A stretch of 64,000 nucleotides of DNA, from positions 17,919,354 through 17,983,353 of the forward strand of contig NC_045142.1 in assembly GCF_008831285.2 (NCBI RefSeq), in the 5' to 3' direction. Below, piece after piece: positions 31,688 to 44,900 of the stretch (the first letter of the stretch is position 1; each line of letters begins with the position of its first letter). The position numbers and the translations under genes were made by a program. Below the pieces are notes generated by a model that did not search any database, was not told where the DNA came from, and saw nothing but the letters and a program-made list of their open reading frames with translations. The DNA comes from Nymphaea colorata. Lineage: Eukaryota > Streptophyta > Magnoliopsida > Nymphaeales > Nymphaeaceae.

Positions 31688-32293
31688 TCAATGGGCAGCA
31701 GAAATATGCCCATCTGTTGAGTTCAATGTGTTAACAAGAGCCAGCGCAATGCTTGTCACCTTAGATAAGCACCCTATAGCGGTATTGAGTCCCTGCACCA
31801 GAGCAGTCCCATTGGAGCCATTGGAACCATTGAGCCCATCCACGCACGTCTCCTCACTACTCATGGCAGCGCTCAGCCATGTCTGCATATTGCTCACCTG
31901 GAACTTGAAGTTGTCGTTTTCGAGCACTCGGATCTGGAACAAGGACCTGTACAGGTTATCCAGAGCATCTCCAAAGCACTCTATGCAGTCCACAAGCGCC
32001 ATACTCGCCGTTCCCGTGAGTCCCACATTCCTTAGTCCCAGAATGTACCGAGATACGTTCTTAGTCTCAGTTACAGTGACGGAGATGGCAGCCCGGGCGA
32101 GCCCAGTCCAGCTGCGCTTTACCGTGTTCGGCCAGGAAGAAAGTTTGGTGAAGCATAAGTCAGGATACTCGGTCACGTTGCAGGCAATTCTCAGGCAGTC
32201 ATCTCCGTTGTCGGCCGCCGCCGAAGATCGCAGAAGTAACGAAGGCAGCAGTGCCAGAAAAAGCATCAAACTGATGGATGAAAGTGTCCTCAT
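31688..32293 (-). CDS. Pectin methylesterase inhibitor / invertase inhibitor-like protein
   Basis: Intronless 201-aa secreted protein. Residues 1-26 form a signal peptide (hydrophobic LMLFLALLPSLLL, cleavage likely after SSAAA). The mature part has the PMEI pattern: ACNVTEYPDLC (Cys38-Cys47, first conserved disulfide), a helical middle with VTVTETKNV, MALVDCIECFGDAL (Cys103/106), and LSAAMSSEETCVDG (Cys150) for the second disulfide. A Cys175 near the C-terminus and an extra NGSNGSNG stretch with glycosylation sequons are features of this protein. The family inhibits cell-wall pectin methylesterases or invertases in the apoplast; sequence alone does not say which. The start is the only ATG that yields a signal peptide. 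A TA-rich TATA-like tract lies about 80 bp upstream (32366-32388). Confidence 0.93.
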   Translation of the reverse strand: MRTLSSISLMLFLALLPSLLLRSSAAADNGDDCLRIACNVTEYPDLCFTKLSSWPNTVKRSWTGLARAAISVTVTETKNVSRYILGLRNVGLTGTASMALVDCIECFGDALDNLYRSLFQIRVLENDNFKFQVSNMQTWLSAAMSSEETCVDGLNGSNGSNGTALVQGLNTAIGCLSKVTSIALALVNTLNSTDGHISAAH

Positions 32294-32365
32294 TATGAGC
32301 AGAACCTGTGAAGGTAGACGCTATGACAGAGAGTTCTTTCTTTCCCTCCCTCTCACTCTCTGCCT

Positions 32366-32388
32366 ATATATATATATATATATATCTT
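32366..32388 (-). promoter_or_regulatory. (TA)n tract acting as probable TATA region of the PMEI-like gene
   Basis: About 20 bp of alternating TA, followed on the minus strand by GGCAGAGAGTGAGAGGG, at a promoter-like distance from the ATG. Confidence 0.4.
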
Positions 32389-32399
32389 AGCCCTCATGA

Positions 32400-35300
32400 T
32401 AGAACATGGGTAAACATGTCTTGTGTTTGATTTGATTGGATGATGTGATTAACTTGCTGTATTTGGTGAAGAGAACATGTTAGCTTAGGTAGTTTTGACA
32501 TCTAAATGTACTTTTTTAACCTGAAAACTCAACCGCTTGGCTTATAGAAGAATTTGATGGCACAAAATCTCAAACTTGCACAATAGTTTAATTCGATCTA
32601 AAGTATGTCTTTCCAAACAGATGAATATGGCAAAAATATTTAGAAGGCTTGATCCATGTATACAGTTGATTCTTACAATATTATGATGTCCCCAAATATG
32701 AAATCTCGCATTCCATGTAGTATTTTAATTTTTTTAATAAGGATGAACTCGAGATGTCCAAAAATGCAGAAAAAAGCATAATATTTAGAAATCCTGATCT
32801 GATTTTATCAGTTGACAAGTTGATAGCCGTTATTTTTTATATAATCCAATCTTCGAATTATACAAAAACACGCCCAAGCTTTTGTGGTAAAGCAAAAACG
32901 GGCTTAATTTAATATTTTCTATCATTTAACAGCCTGCTTCTTGTATGATTTATAGGATCACATAGACCAAAACTTAGCAAATTTATGTTATTCCTTCAAA
33001 AGTTGACAGTCCCTTCCTCTGTTTTTTTTAATTGTTTAATTTTGGGCGAGTAGAATCTGTCTATATGGTGGTTAGGTTCATCCAAAACATCTTATAACGG
33101 TCATATATACAGGGAGGGATTATATATATATATATATATATTTTGAAGCGATAATGTGAATGCAATAAAAGAGAGGTAGAGGAGAAGTTGGGAGGGCAGC
33201 CAGGTTGGCTGGTTGGGCTTTAAGGTGTGTTGTTGGGTGTTCATGTGACCGTTGCTCGTGAATTTGTCCCTCCTCCTCCCGTGAAACTGTGGCAAGGAGG
33301 AGTCCATGTGGGACCTTCCTTTTACATTTCTCATGGTGCATTGACTCCATTTTAAATTATTAAAATGTGCTTTGCAAGTGAAATTGGGCATAGTTAAGTG
33401 ACAATAAGCTTTTTGAATTGCCAAAGCTAAAACAAGAAGGCATTTGGTAGGTAAGAAGAACATTATGTTCTTGAACATATATTCTTAAAACACATATTCC
33501 ATCTGATTCTAAAAGACATGAATAAACATCTAATAATAAGCTCTAAACAACAACATGGTGTTCTTAGGTATTTTAAAAGCATGTGTTCTAGAACACAATG
33601 TTCTCTTTATCAAATGCATGGGCTTGCACAAAAAGTTGACGCCCTGGAGCTCGCAGGCACTTGGTAGCAGCCATTGACTTAACCTCCCTGATGCAATTGC
33701 CTTATTGAGATTGACACGCTGAATATGGACTTGTGTTTAGGGCTTTTATATGCTCATTAAGTAGTAATAAGTGCTTTCTTTACATACTGTAGCAGAGTCA
33801 ATGTGAAATCACTGTTTGCTGACACCCATTGTTCTTAATTTCAGATTATATTGCTTCTCAACTTTATGACTGTGCTTCTTTCCTGAACATATGCCAACTT
33901 GGGGCTCGAGTTAGATTTTCCCAATGAGTTGACCACAGGCCATCTGCCTTTGTGCAGTTTAATCTATATTGTACCACAATTATATAAATCCATCCATTAT
34001 TATCTAAGATTCATTTTCCCAAGAATGGATACACATTTAAGTTGTTTTGTTATCCTAAAAAGGTTGACACAAAAGATGGGACAGGGGCTGGATTTTCGTT
34101 TGGAATGAATTACATCCTGATTGTCAGTTAATGTACGTTGTACACCATTAATGCTGATAGCGTATGCCATCCATCACTGAAATGGATGGCGGAGACCTTA
34201 GATCTCCCTAAGGATGTGATTTGACAGATAAGGTTACATGACTGCTCCTTCTTTCTTATATGCCATGCGATGATGTATCCTTTGTTCCGGATGCAAACAC
34301 CACTCCAACGACACATTTATTTGCGTGTCTTGTAAAGGTAGAAATGCATTTAATTTAGGGATGTCAATGGAACAAATTCAAATTGTATGTCCAACCAAAT
34401 ATATAGTTTTGACAAAGAAAAAAAAAGCATCTGACAAGAAACCAGATTGGATTCAGATATAAGAAATGACATTAGAATGCATTTATTTTGGTTTTAAATA
34501 AATTTTAATCGCATTTGGATTACATTCATATTCATATTTAGTTTCCTATAAATATCTATATCCACTATCCATTCATTTTGGAAGTCGGCCTTTTAACATA
34601 CCATAATGCAGTCCGAATTCCGTTGTTAGCAGGTGTGTCACATTTCTAAGCTTCAACACTGGCTTTCCTAATCCTGGTTGATATTAGCGCGATGAGCTTT
34701 ATACATCAACTTTGAGTGTTCGATAGTTCACATTACCTGCTTTCCGATTTTCCCATCTTTTCTGATTGTACGAGCATGTAAGATAAAACTTCCCTTTACC
34801 CACTGCTCATCTTACCTTCTCTGCTTTTGCTGAATCTCTACCATAATCAAGTGCACTTGTTCTAATGCAGGTTTTGTAAACATTTACCTCATTTTCAGGC
34901 TTGAAACTAGCGAGATAAGAAAATATTAGATCAATCTGGCGTTTCCAATCAGATGGTCCTGCACAACTTAGATCTTGCAGAGAGAGCAGACGGCATCCTT
35001 ACCATTGATTTCTTTGATAAATGGTGGATGGGAGCGTCTCTTATGCAATTGTTGGTTCAACACTTTAATGCAATGAGAGTATCAAACGGACAGTGTTCAA
35101 ACAGCACAATGCAAATGGGAACGTGGAAAGCGACAATGCTATTTCAGACGTTGCATGATCACGTGGGATCATATCTTGCACCTTATATGGGTCAGATTTT
35201 GACAATACTACTAAGCTTCTGCTACTGTCAAAGACTACCATTACTAGCCAGTGGGAGTGGTTTTTTTCCTCTACTATTCGTTTGTTTAATAATTTCAATT

Positions 35301-35959
35301 TCTTAAAAAATGAATATTTTGATTCTAAAATTCCATGATTCTGGGTACATCAAACACCCCCTTAAGGAAGCAGCATGATTACCAGTTCTCTTTTCTAAGT
35401 GACACACAGTTAAAGAGGTAGCCAGTTCAAAGCCTGCTTGGAAGCAGTAAAACTCCTTAAAAAAGGCTTCATAAGAAGAATATTATGTTATTGAAACACA
35501 TGCTTTTAAAACAAAAAGCAAGACTGCCACCAAATATATTCATTATGATTATATTTTCTTGTCTAATTCTAGCACAGAATGTAAACGATGTGAATTCTGC
35601 TGGGAAATTTCTCAAATAAATAGAGTTCTTGGCTTGGGGACATGTACTAGTCCAAAACAGAATGATCCTGTCTTATGCAACAGGGGAAATGGTTTCCTCC
35701 TTATGTATGAAATGCTTCCTTGCAAGACTTTAGAATGGCAAAACTGGAGGTGAAATGTACAGGTTGTTGGTCACTGAAAGAGAAAATACAAACATCCACT
35801 GGCAGTTACATGTGGACGTCATGGTACAGCTGACAGCAGAGCCATGAGAAGCTTTTTCTGGCATGCAAAATCAAAATGATTATGAAGCAAAACGTTAAAA
35901 AGTCTACGACATTAGAGATAAGAACTGAACTGTGTTGACTCGTGATTCTTTTCTGTTCC
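32400..35959. other. Intergenic region
   Basis: No coding exon was supported. It contains an (AT)n tract at 33119-33141, a candidate MITE at 33440-33617 and a decayed relative of its end near 35460. The 3'UTR of the MZM1-like gene must occupy the part just left of 35960. Confidence 0.45.
33440..33617. mobile_element. Candidate MITE with imperfect terminal inverted repeats
   Basis: Left end GCATTTGGTAGGTAAGAAGA and right end complement GCATTTGATAAAGAGAACAT pair with a few mismatches. The interior is rich in 'gttct..agaac' palindromes. No flanking target duplication is visible. Confidence 0.45.
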
Positions 35960-38900
35960 TTAACCAGCTTTCGGTAGGCTTTCCTCGGTGGGAATCTCGA
36001 ACGTTGCTCCAGCATGCTCTTTAGCAGGTTTCACCTCTATAGCAGATTTCCATAAAAAAGCAAAAGGTGTCAGAAAATAGCAACGTTCATGCGTAAAATT
36101 GAAGGCTGAAAACAGGAATTTGAACATTCCAAGTGACACAACGCACTTGACAATGAAATTATCCAAAGTAATCATCATGTCGACCTGTTCAAAACATTTA
36201 AGTCTTATTGAAAATATACAAACATTTTATGATTACAAAGCCAAAGGAGTAAAATTGGATTTAACCATTTAAAGGGTTATTGCCCTAATTGCTGCAAATG
36301 TCATCATGACAACAATAAGAAAAAAAAGCAAATGGTCATATAAGAAATGTAATAACAGGTCACAGATTGATTTACGTTTTCAGCCTGCAAGATTTTCATC
36401 AATTTTTGTTTTTCAACTTCTACATTTTTGTGTTTGTTCCACAACTTTAGCTATCATGCTAACATGTTCCCATCTATTGGAAATTTTAAAGTTATTCCGA
36501 TTTCCGAGTGTTCTATGCATTAATGGAGAGGCTACCTCGGCAGCTTGTGGTTCCCACTTCCCTGTCATTGAAAGCTGAGAAAATGTGCATCTAACAATGA
36601 TCACCATCGCAATTTACTGAAAATCTTCAAGAAATTGCAAGTTTTTATGTATTATTAGAGAAGCTTTCACAAAGCATTATATGCAGAATGTCTTATAATT
36701 AAAGCAGAGAAGAGTCCTCATAAGTTTCACCTATTACATAAAGACCCTGAATCAAGTGCCAACCCTGCCATTCTGCAGCCTGAGCTTTTCCAGAGTGTTG
36801 TCCTTGTAAGATATGGTACTGCAGCCTGAGCTTTCCTAGGGTGTTATCCTTGTAACTTGTACGACATGGTGATTGGGTTCACTCCAGGTTTCTCAAGGAT
36901 AAGGTCCATGAAGTGGTCTTCTCCTTGAAAGAACTCATCATTAGTTATGCTGGTTAAAGACCAAAGGAATCCATTCAGACAGAAATGCCACATGGACATC
37001 TAGCCTTGACATCTGTAGCACTTACAATACAACATATTTGGTCACCCAGCAGTTTCAGGTATATTTCACCTCAATTAGCCTACAAAACCTCCAAATGCTC
37101 CATTTCCAATATAAAACGTCCTATTACACTAACAAGAAGCTGCCTTCCTGTCACGGGCCGACTCCTTCGAACCGTGCGGCGTGGCAAACTCTCGCCAATA
37201 AGCCGCAAGCCTTTGCCTCGTTCAAGTGGGCGCATATCACTTGAACGTCTTTTCAAAAGCACAAGACACAAAATGCACAAAAAATGTAGAAAAAAAACTC
37301 ACAATATATTCACTTAAATAGTTGAGTACATCACGAGGGAAAGCAAGTAAGCTTTTACACTTTACTTACAAAGGATGGCCGAAGCCGCTTACAGAATTCT
37401 CATGCCGACCATCCAAAACAAGGAATCTCAATCTTACACTTGGGGCAGTTTTGAGATGGTGCTCCGACATAGGTGAACATTCGAGCTTACACCAAGACTC
37501 AACACAAACAAAGCAAAAGCAAAGGACGACTATACAGACACGACACAAGGGAACAGACCCCTCCCCTTCAAATCAAGCGTCGTCCTCGGCGCTGGCAGCT
37601 TCGTGGTAGATTCTGACTTCTTCCGGATGACTTCGCTTCAAACGAAAGGCATACTCCCATGTTGGTTGGTCTTCGTCTACCCACTTGACCAAGTATCGCT
37701 TCGGTTCGCCAAGGTAGTTGACTTTGTGTCGAAGGATCTAGGCCTGGGCGTCAGGCCGGGGAAAACCTGTCCCGGGCCGGGCCCGGGCCCGATAGGCCGG
37801 CCCGACAGCTGGCCCGGGCCGGGCCCGGGACCGATAAACCGGCCCGGCTGGCCCGACTCCCGGCTTCCCTCCCGCTCCCCCTTGTCCTGACGGCTCCCTC
37901 CCCCGCTCCCTCTCCCTTCCCGGCCTCCCCCTCTCCCTTCCCGTTTCCCTCTCCCTCTCCTTCCTCCTCTCCCTCTCCCCTCCCCTTTCCCGTCTCCCTC
38001 TCCCTCCCTCTCCTTCCTCCTCTCCCTCTCCCTCTCCCTCTCCCTCTCCTTCCTCCTCTCCCTTCTCTGCTCCCCCTTTCCCTTTCCTGAAATTCTTCGT
38101 TTTAAAGTCATTCGAGCCCTAGCCCTCATTACGCCCAACTTTCTCTCGCCTCACGGGCGTTCCTTCCTCTCGTTCGACCGACGGTGGCTTCCACCGTTCT
38201 TCCTCAATCAAAACCAGAGAGAGGGGAAGCTCTCAGTCTCTGGCGGGCGAAGACTCCTTCATCGTTTCCTCTCAACGCCCCATTTTAGACTGATTTCCAC
38301 GATTTTAGCAACTCTCGTGGAGCAACAGGCCGTCTTCTCCCAGACGCCTTTCGACGTCCCTCCGAGCAGTTGCTTTCACTAGCAGCCTTGATCCTTGCCC
38401 CTGGTTCGCCCGGCGGTGAGATTGCTTTCGTTGTTTTCAAAGGGGAACGAACCAGAGAGGAGGAGATTTGTCTTCCTCCCACTCTCGGACACTAGGGTTC
38501 TTCCGGCACGGCTCCAATCGACCGTCCGACCCTCTTAGCCGCCGCCTCCTCCTCTGCTGCTCCTGTTTTTCAGCCTCGCCTCGATGCAACAGGGAAGGAG
38601 GAACGACAGCGTCTCCCTCTCCCTTCTCCGCTCCCTGCTCCTCTCCCTCCCCCTTTCCGTTTCTCTCTTCCCATTGGAGCGAGGAAGCTCCGTTGGCGGG
38701 CCGGGCCGGGCCTGAGTTTTGGAGGCCAAGCCCGGCAACATTATCGGGCCGGGCTCGGGCATCCGGCCCGACGGGCTGACCCGGGCCTGGTCTTAGCGGG
38801 TCGGGCCGGCCCGGCCCGGCCCGGCCCGATGCCCACCCCTAGAAGGATCTAGTCTAACTGTCGGTAATGGCCCGCCAGGTCGAAGGAGCTCGTTGCAAGA

Positions 38901-41900
38901 TTGGTTCTCACCGCAACTGGCTTCTCTCCAAGTCTTCAGCGTCGGCATAGAAGGGCTTGAGGTTGCAGACGTGAAACACTGAATGCACCTTGAAGTCTGG
39001 TGGCAGATCTAACTTGTATGTCAGCTTCCCAATCCTCTTGACCACAGTAAATGGCCCTTCATACTTTCGGATCAGTGTTCCGTGTCGTCCACGGAAGATA
39101 CCCGAGCGGTCTGGATAAAGCTTGACGAGAACTTGGTCTTCCACTCGAAACTCGGCAGGTCTCCGATTCTTGTCAACCCATTTCTTCATCTTCTTAGCGG
39201 CCTTGTGCAAGAGCGCCTTAGCTATCTCTGTTTATTCCTGTCAGTCTCTGACGAACTGATAGGCGAGGTCTTCCCTTCTCTTGGGCCGCAACAGTGTGAT
39301 GCATCAACGGCCGCCACCCGATGGCTACTTCGAAGGGGTTGTGGCCTGAAGACTCGCACTTCTGCAGGTTATAACAGAATTGGGTCATATCGAGCAGCTT
39401 TACCCAGTTTTTCTGGTTGGCGCTGACAAAGTGACGCAGGTACTGTTCCAACAAGGCATTGATGTGTTCGGTCTGGCCATCAGTTTGCGGGTGGAAGCTT
39501 GTGGAAAACAACAAGTCTGAGCCAAGCAACCGAAACACCTCACGCCAAAACTTGCCCGTGAAGCAAGCATCGCGATCACTCACAATACTCTTCGGCACGC
39601 CCCAGTACTTCACAAACAGTACTTCACAAACATCTCCGCTGGGCTCTCCTTCCTAGTTGAGATGAACGTGACATACTTAGAAAACTTGTCTACAACAACA
39701 AAGATAGAGTTGTAGCCATCCATTCTGGGTAGACTCACAATGAAGTCCATGGATATGCTCTCCCACGAACGCTTCAGAATAGGAAGAGGCTCAAGCAGGC
39801 CGGTAGGCTTCTGATTAATCTCTTTGTCCTGCTGGCAGATGAGGCAAGTCTTTACATATGCCTCCACGTCATCGCGCATCTGAGGCCAATAATACCCACG
39901 TTCGAGAAGGGCCAGAGTTCGCTCCTTCTAGATGGCCAGCCCAAAGCGTATTATGGCACTCCCTTGTTAGCTCCCGCCGGAGATTGCCCCACTTCGACAC
40001 GAAAACACATCCGCCCTTGGTGAGGAGCAACTCATCTCGCAACCAGAATCTTCGAGTCTTTCCCGCTTCAGTCAAGGCAACCAAGTGTTGGGCCGCTGAG
40101 TCCTGCTGCATAACTTCACGAACCCGCTCGAGGAGCGCGCCCTCCAATTGAGCTTCGGAGGCTCCCGCTCGAGAGGCTGCAAGTTCTGCCTTCTGACTCA
40201 ACGCATCCGCTACCACGTTGGCTTTACCAACCTTGTACTCCAAAGCGAAATCGAACTCCGCCAAGAATTCATGCCAACAAACCTGCTTTGGAATTAACTT
40301 CTTCTGAGTCTTGAAGTAACTTGTGGCCACATTATCCGTCTTAACGACGAACTCTGTCCCCCAGTAGGCAGTGCCTCCATATGCACAAGCAATGCACAAT
40401 AGCGGTCATCTCCCGTTCATGCACAGTGTACCGCTTCTCAAGGTCCTTCAACTTTCGGCTCTCATAGGCAATCGAATGACCGTCCTATATTAATACCCCA
40501 CCAATAGCAAAATCTGGGTCGTCTGTGTGTATTTCAAAGGGCTTTGAATGAACTGGCAATATGAGAATGGACTTTTGTACAATGACAAGCTTCAGGCCTT
40601 CAAAGGCATCTTGGGCAGACTGAGTCCAAATCTAGAATCTATTCTTTTTGAGCAAGACAGTGAAGGCCGCCGCTATCAATCAGTACCCTGTGATGAACCG
40701 CCGATAGTAATTGGATAACCCAAGAAAGGACCGCAATTCAGGCACATTTGAGGGCGGCTTCCAGTCTTGAACAACTTTCACTTTCTCCGGATCCATTTGC
40801 AGCTAACCATTTCCTACGATATGGTCGAGGAAACTGATCTCTCGTTGGCCAAAAAGACATTTCTCCTTCTTCACATAGAGATCATTTTTTTTTAGTACCT
40901 GGAACACCGTCCTCAAGTGACCGACGTGCTCCTCTAGGTCGCTGCTAAAGACTACAATGTCATCAAGATAGACTACCACAAACTTGTCAAGGTACGGGTA
41001 GAATATCTTGTTCATGAGAGTCGAGAAAGTCGCAGGGGCAATCGTCAACCCGAATGGCATGACTAGGAACTCATACGCTCCATAGCGGGTGACGCAAGTG
41101 GTCTTTGGTTCATCACCTTCTACGATCCTGACCTACCAGTAGCCGGAACGAAGGTCCAACTTCGAAAAGATCCTCGCCTTGCCCAACTGGTCGAACAAGT
41201 CTTCAATCAAAGACAGTGAATATTTGCTCTTCACCGTCACCTTGTTCAAAGCGCGGTAATCCACACAGAGTCTCTTGGAGCCATCGTGTTTCGTTTGGAA
41301 CAATACAGGGGCTCCAAATGGTGCCTTAGAGGGACAGATGATCCCTGACTCAAGCATGTCAACAAGCTGCTTTCGAAGCTCCTTCAATTCGGCCGGTCTC
41401 ATTCTATAGGGGACCATTGCTCGTGACTTGGCTCCGGGAACCAAGACAATTTCATTATCAACTTCATGCCTGGGAGGTAGGCGTTTGGGCAGCTCGGGTC
41501 ATCACTCCCTCAAACTGCTTCAGGACAGGGGCTAGCCCTGGGGGAATGACTCTCGGCTGAGGGTCATCTTCTTGTAGACGTACAACCACGAGGAATGTTC
41601 GTTCCTCATGACGCACGCCCTTCTTCAGTTGCATTGTCGACAACATCGGCTGGGACTTGCTTCTGGCGGAGTGGCAGTGCACTGTATGGGGACTGGTCCG
41701 CACCCATCAACGTCAATGTGTTGAACTTCGGTAACATCATTGCATTCTAGCCTCTAAGGAACTCCATCCCAAGAATCACCTTGAAATCGTCCAGGGGTAC
41801 TACGGAGAAGTTGGTGATTCCCGTCCAGCCTTCAATCTGAACCGTTACACCCTTCGCTTCTCCTAGGATGGGCCTGGCTTCGGAGTTCGTCATTTTAAGG

Positions 41901-44900
41901 GTCCTCTGCTGCGGCACAGACTTCAATCTCACTCGCTCCACCTCCTCTCTTGAGACGAAGTTATGCGTTGCCTCGGAGTCTACCATTGCAACAGTAGACA
42001 TTCCATTCAAAGTGACGTCTAGGTACATCAACTCTTTGTTCACCATACTGCTAGACATTGCGCGACTTTGGACAACATTGATCGTCTGGGCGGCACCCAT
42101 CTGTGTTTGCCCTTCTTCAGTCTCGCCTTCGGTGGCCCTCGCAGCATTGGCATGCCCGGTAGGTCTCACACGTTTCGGGCAGACACGCGCCTGATGCTTT
42201 CCTCCGCAGATCCAACAAGTCACTTCTCTTGGTGGCCTAGTGTAGTCCTTGCGAAAGAAGGGTTTTCTCTCGGCTGGCTTTTCGGACGACGATTCATTTC
42301 TGGTGTCTCGCCGTTCCTCCCTCTTACTGCCGTGGTCGGAATTCTTCGTAGACTTGAAGGTATCAATGTAGCTTTTGCGTTGGGTATCGGCCAAGCGCTA
42401 AGCTGCCACATATGTTTGCTCCAAAGTCTTTGTATTCGATCTCTCCACGTCGGCTTGGGCCCAATATTGGAACCCTATGATGACCCAGTGAAGTTTATCT
42501 TTTTCTGGTATCATAGGCACGTCTAACATGACCTTTTGGTATGCTCTGATGTAATCTCTCAAGGCACCTGTCTGCTTCAGGTTCGTAACCAACCGATAAG
42601 CATGCCTTTCAGCATCCACGGGCATGAAGTATCACTTCAACTGCTTACGAAAGTCGTCGAAGGTCCTGATTGTGGAGTCCTCATTCTCAAATGTCCGACA
42701 TTTTCCACCTCCACCAAGCCACAACATCTCCTTCTAACAACATCGCTGCGGTCTTGATCTTCAAGTCCTCTTCTACTACGTTCTATAAGTCCAGGTAGTA
42801 GTCAACTTGAAACAGAAAGTTGTCGATCGCCCTGGCATCCCGGCTACCACTGTACTTCGTCGGACGTTGAACGTCGACCCTACTAGTCCTCTCTTGACTA
42901 CTACTGGTTGAATTAGTACGTAGCAGAATCTGGTTTGAAGCCCGAAGTCCAGCGACTTCGTCCTGTAGGGTCTTCACCAAATCAGAGAGTGATCGGTTCA
43001 TGGCCACTGACTCGACCATCTGTTCTCGTATCAGCTTCATCTCCTCCTTGAATCCCTCAAAGGTTTCAGCATCAAAGCCGAGGGCTTCCTCATGGGTGGC
43101 CACATCTACGACCAGCCGGTTCACCGTCTCTTCCAAGTCTCCCTGGTAAGGGTGGGCATCGGGTCGGGTCGGCCCGATCCGGCCCGTCGGGCCGATGAGC
43201 TTGGCCCGGGCCCGGCCCGATAGCCCGGGTCTCGGCCCGGCCCATTTGAAATTAAAAATTAATTTTTTAATTATAAAATAATTTTTTAATTATAAAATGT
43301 ATTTAATAATACTAAATATATATTTTTAAAACAAAAAAAATTAAAAAAATAAATTTTTAATGTAAACGGGCCGGGCTGGGCCGCCGTCGGGCCCGAGCCA
43401 GGAAATTCCCGGCCCAAGCCCGGGCCCAATCGGGCCGAGCCGGGCCGGGCCGGCCCGTTGCCTAGGCCTACTCTCTAGTCATAGGCCGGGCTCGCCTCCT
43501 CTGGGCGGGCCGGCTCCTTGCCTTGGCACGTCGCAGATTGTATTGTGATGCCATGGTGTCCTCCTCAACAGCAGCAAGCCGGCGTGACGCTCTACACCGA
43601 CTCTCCAATCGCTTCCCCAGATTGAGCAGAATCTGAGCTCTGATACTAGCTGTCACGGGCCGACTCTTTCGAACCGTGCGGCGCGGCAAACTCTCGCCAA
43701 TAAGCCGCAAGTATTCGCCGCATTCAAGTGGGCGAAGATCACTTGAACGCCCTTTCGAAAACACAAGACACAAAATGCACAAAGAGTGTGGAAAGAAAAC
43801 TCACAATATATTCATTTAAACAGTTGAGTACATCACGAGGGAAAACAAGTAAGCTTTTACACTTTACTTACAAAGGATGGCCGAAGCCGCTTACAGAATT
43901 CTCATGCCGACCATCCAAAACAAAGAATCTCAATCTTACACTTAGGGTCATTTTAGGAGAGTACTCTGACACAGGTGAACATTCGAGCTTACACCAAGAC
44001 TTAACATAAACAAAACAAATACAACAAAAGCAAAGGACGACTATACAAACACAACACAAGGGAACACTCCCAATGTTGTTGTTTATAGATAGAACCTAAA
44101 TCCAGATATATCAGAAGAAGAGAGTCGTCAAAAATTCAAAATAGAAGGCTCTGTCAATCAAATAGGTGTTTACAATAGAACAATGATCTAAATTTCACTT
44201 TTTAATGAACCTATAGTTTTCATGCTATGGATACCCCTGGCCTTTCTGAAGGACCGTTTCTGCAGACCAGCTCTAGTCTACTCTGCATCTTATAGATAAG
44301 GGAGAAAGGCAAGAAAGTGGAGCATAATTTGAAGGACAATTTTACTCATTTCTCAGGCTGAAAAGAAATAACAGAATGTTCATACCAACTCTTTCTAAGC
44401 GATTTTAACAAGATATACTGGGTAAAATTATCAGCCAAGAAATGGATTCAATTAGCTCTTCATAATTAGTTTTATTTTACTAGCTGGTGATCAAGATTTT
44501 AAACTGTAACCTGATCTAGTACTCCATCTTTAGCTCAAGGAACTGCTTCCCCTCTTTGTGTTTTTCACTTTTTTCCTTGTCCATGCAATAATCTTTCACT
44601 CAGAAAGAAAAGAAAATTAAAAACATCAATGGATGTTGAGTTTCCTATGCCCATGATGAAAATCTTTTAGAAAAAATGGATCTATACCAGTGCAGACAAT
44701 GACGACTTGTGCTAGTAATCTTCATTGGAGTTACATGAAGAACTTGCAGATTTGAAAAGAGGGACTGACTATAGAAGGATTATGGACCAGGTCATCATTC
44801 TCTACCATTACGAAACCATGCAGCCATGTTACACTTCCAGAGACAAGAGTCGTCAAACCAATCAGTGCCACATGCCACTCTTATGAGTATTTTGACCTAG

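Larger units (their letters stand above)
42398..43554 (-). pseudogene. gag of chromovirus copy 2, interrupted by an insertion
   Basis: Begins at the ATG at 43554 (MASQYNLRR). It is split by the hAT-like element at 43147-43470 and continues with [29 protein letters not shown] and [16 protein letters not shown]. Frameshifts occur near 42690-42780. Confidence 0.88.
37149..44066 (-). mobile_element. Ty3/gypsy chromovirus, copy 2, with two nested hAT-like insertions
   Basis: Same family and orientation as 8008-13471. LTRs are 37149-37555 and 43651-44066, and flanks CTTCC and CTCCC give a 5-bp target duplication with one mismatch. It is 6.9 kb long because of nested elements at 37739-38841 (in the chromodomain region) and 43147-43470 (in gag). 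Many stops and frameshifts make it defective. Confidence 0.95.

Noticed and set aside
31665..32390. 241-codon plus-strand frame
   Set aside because: Antisense to the PMEI-like gene, which has a signal peptide and conserved cysteines on the other strand.
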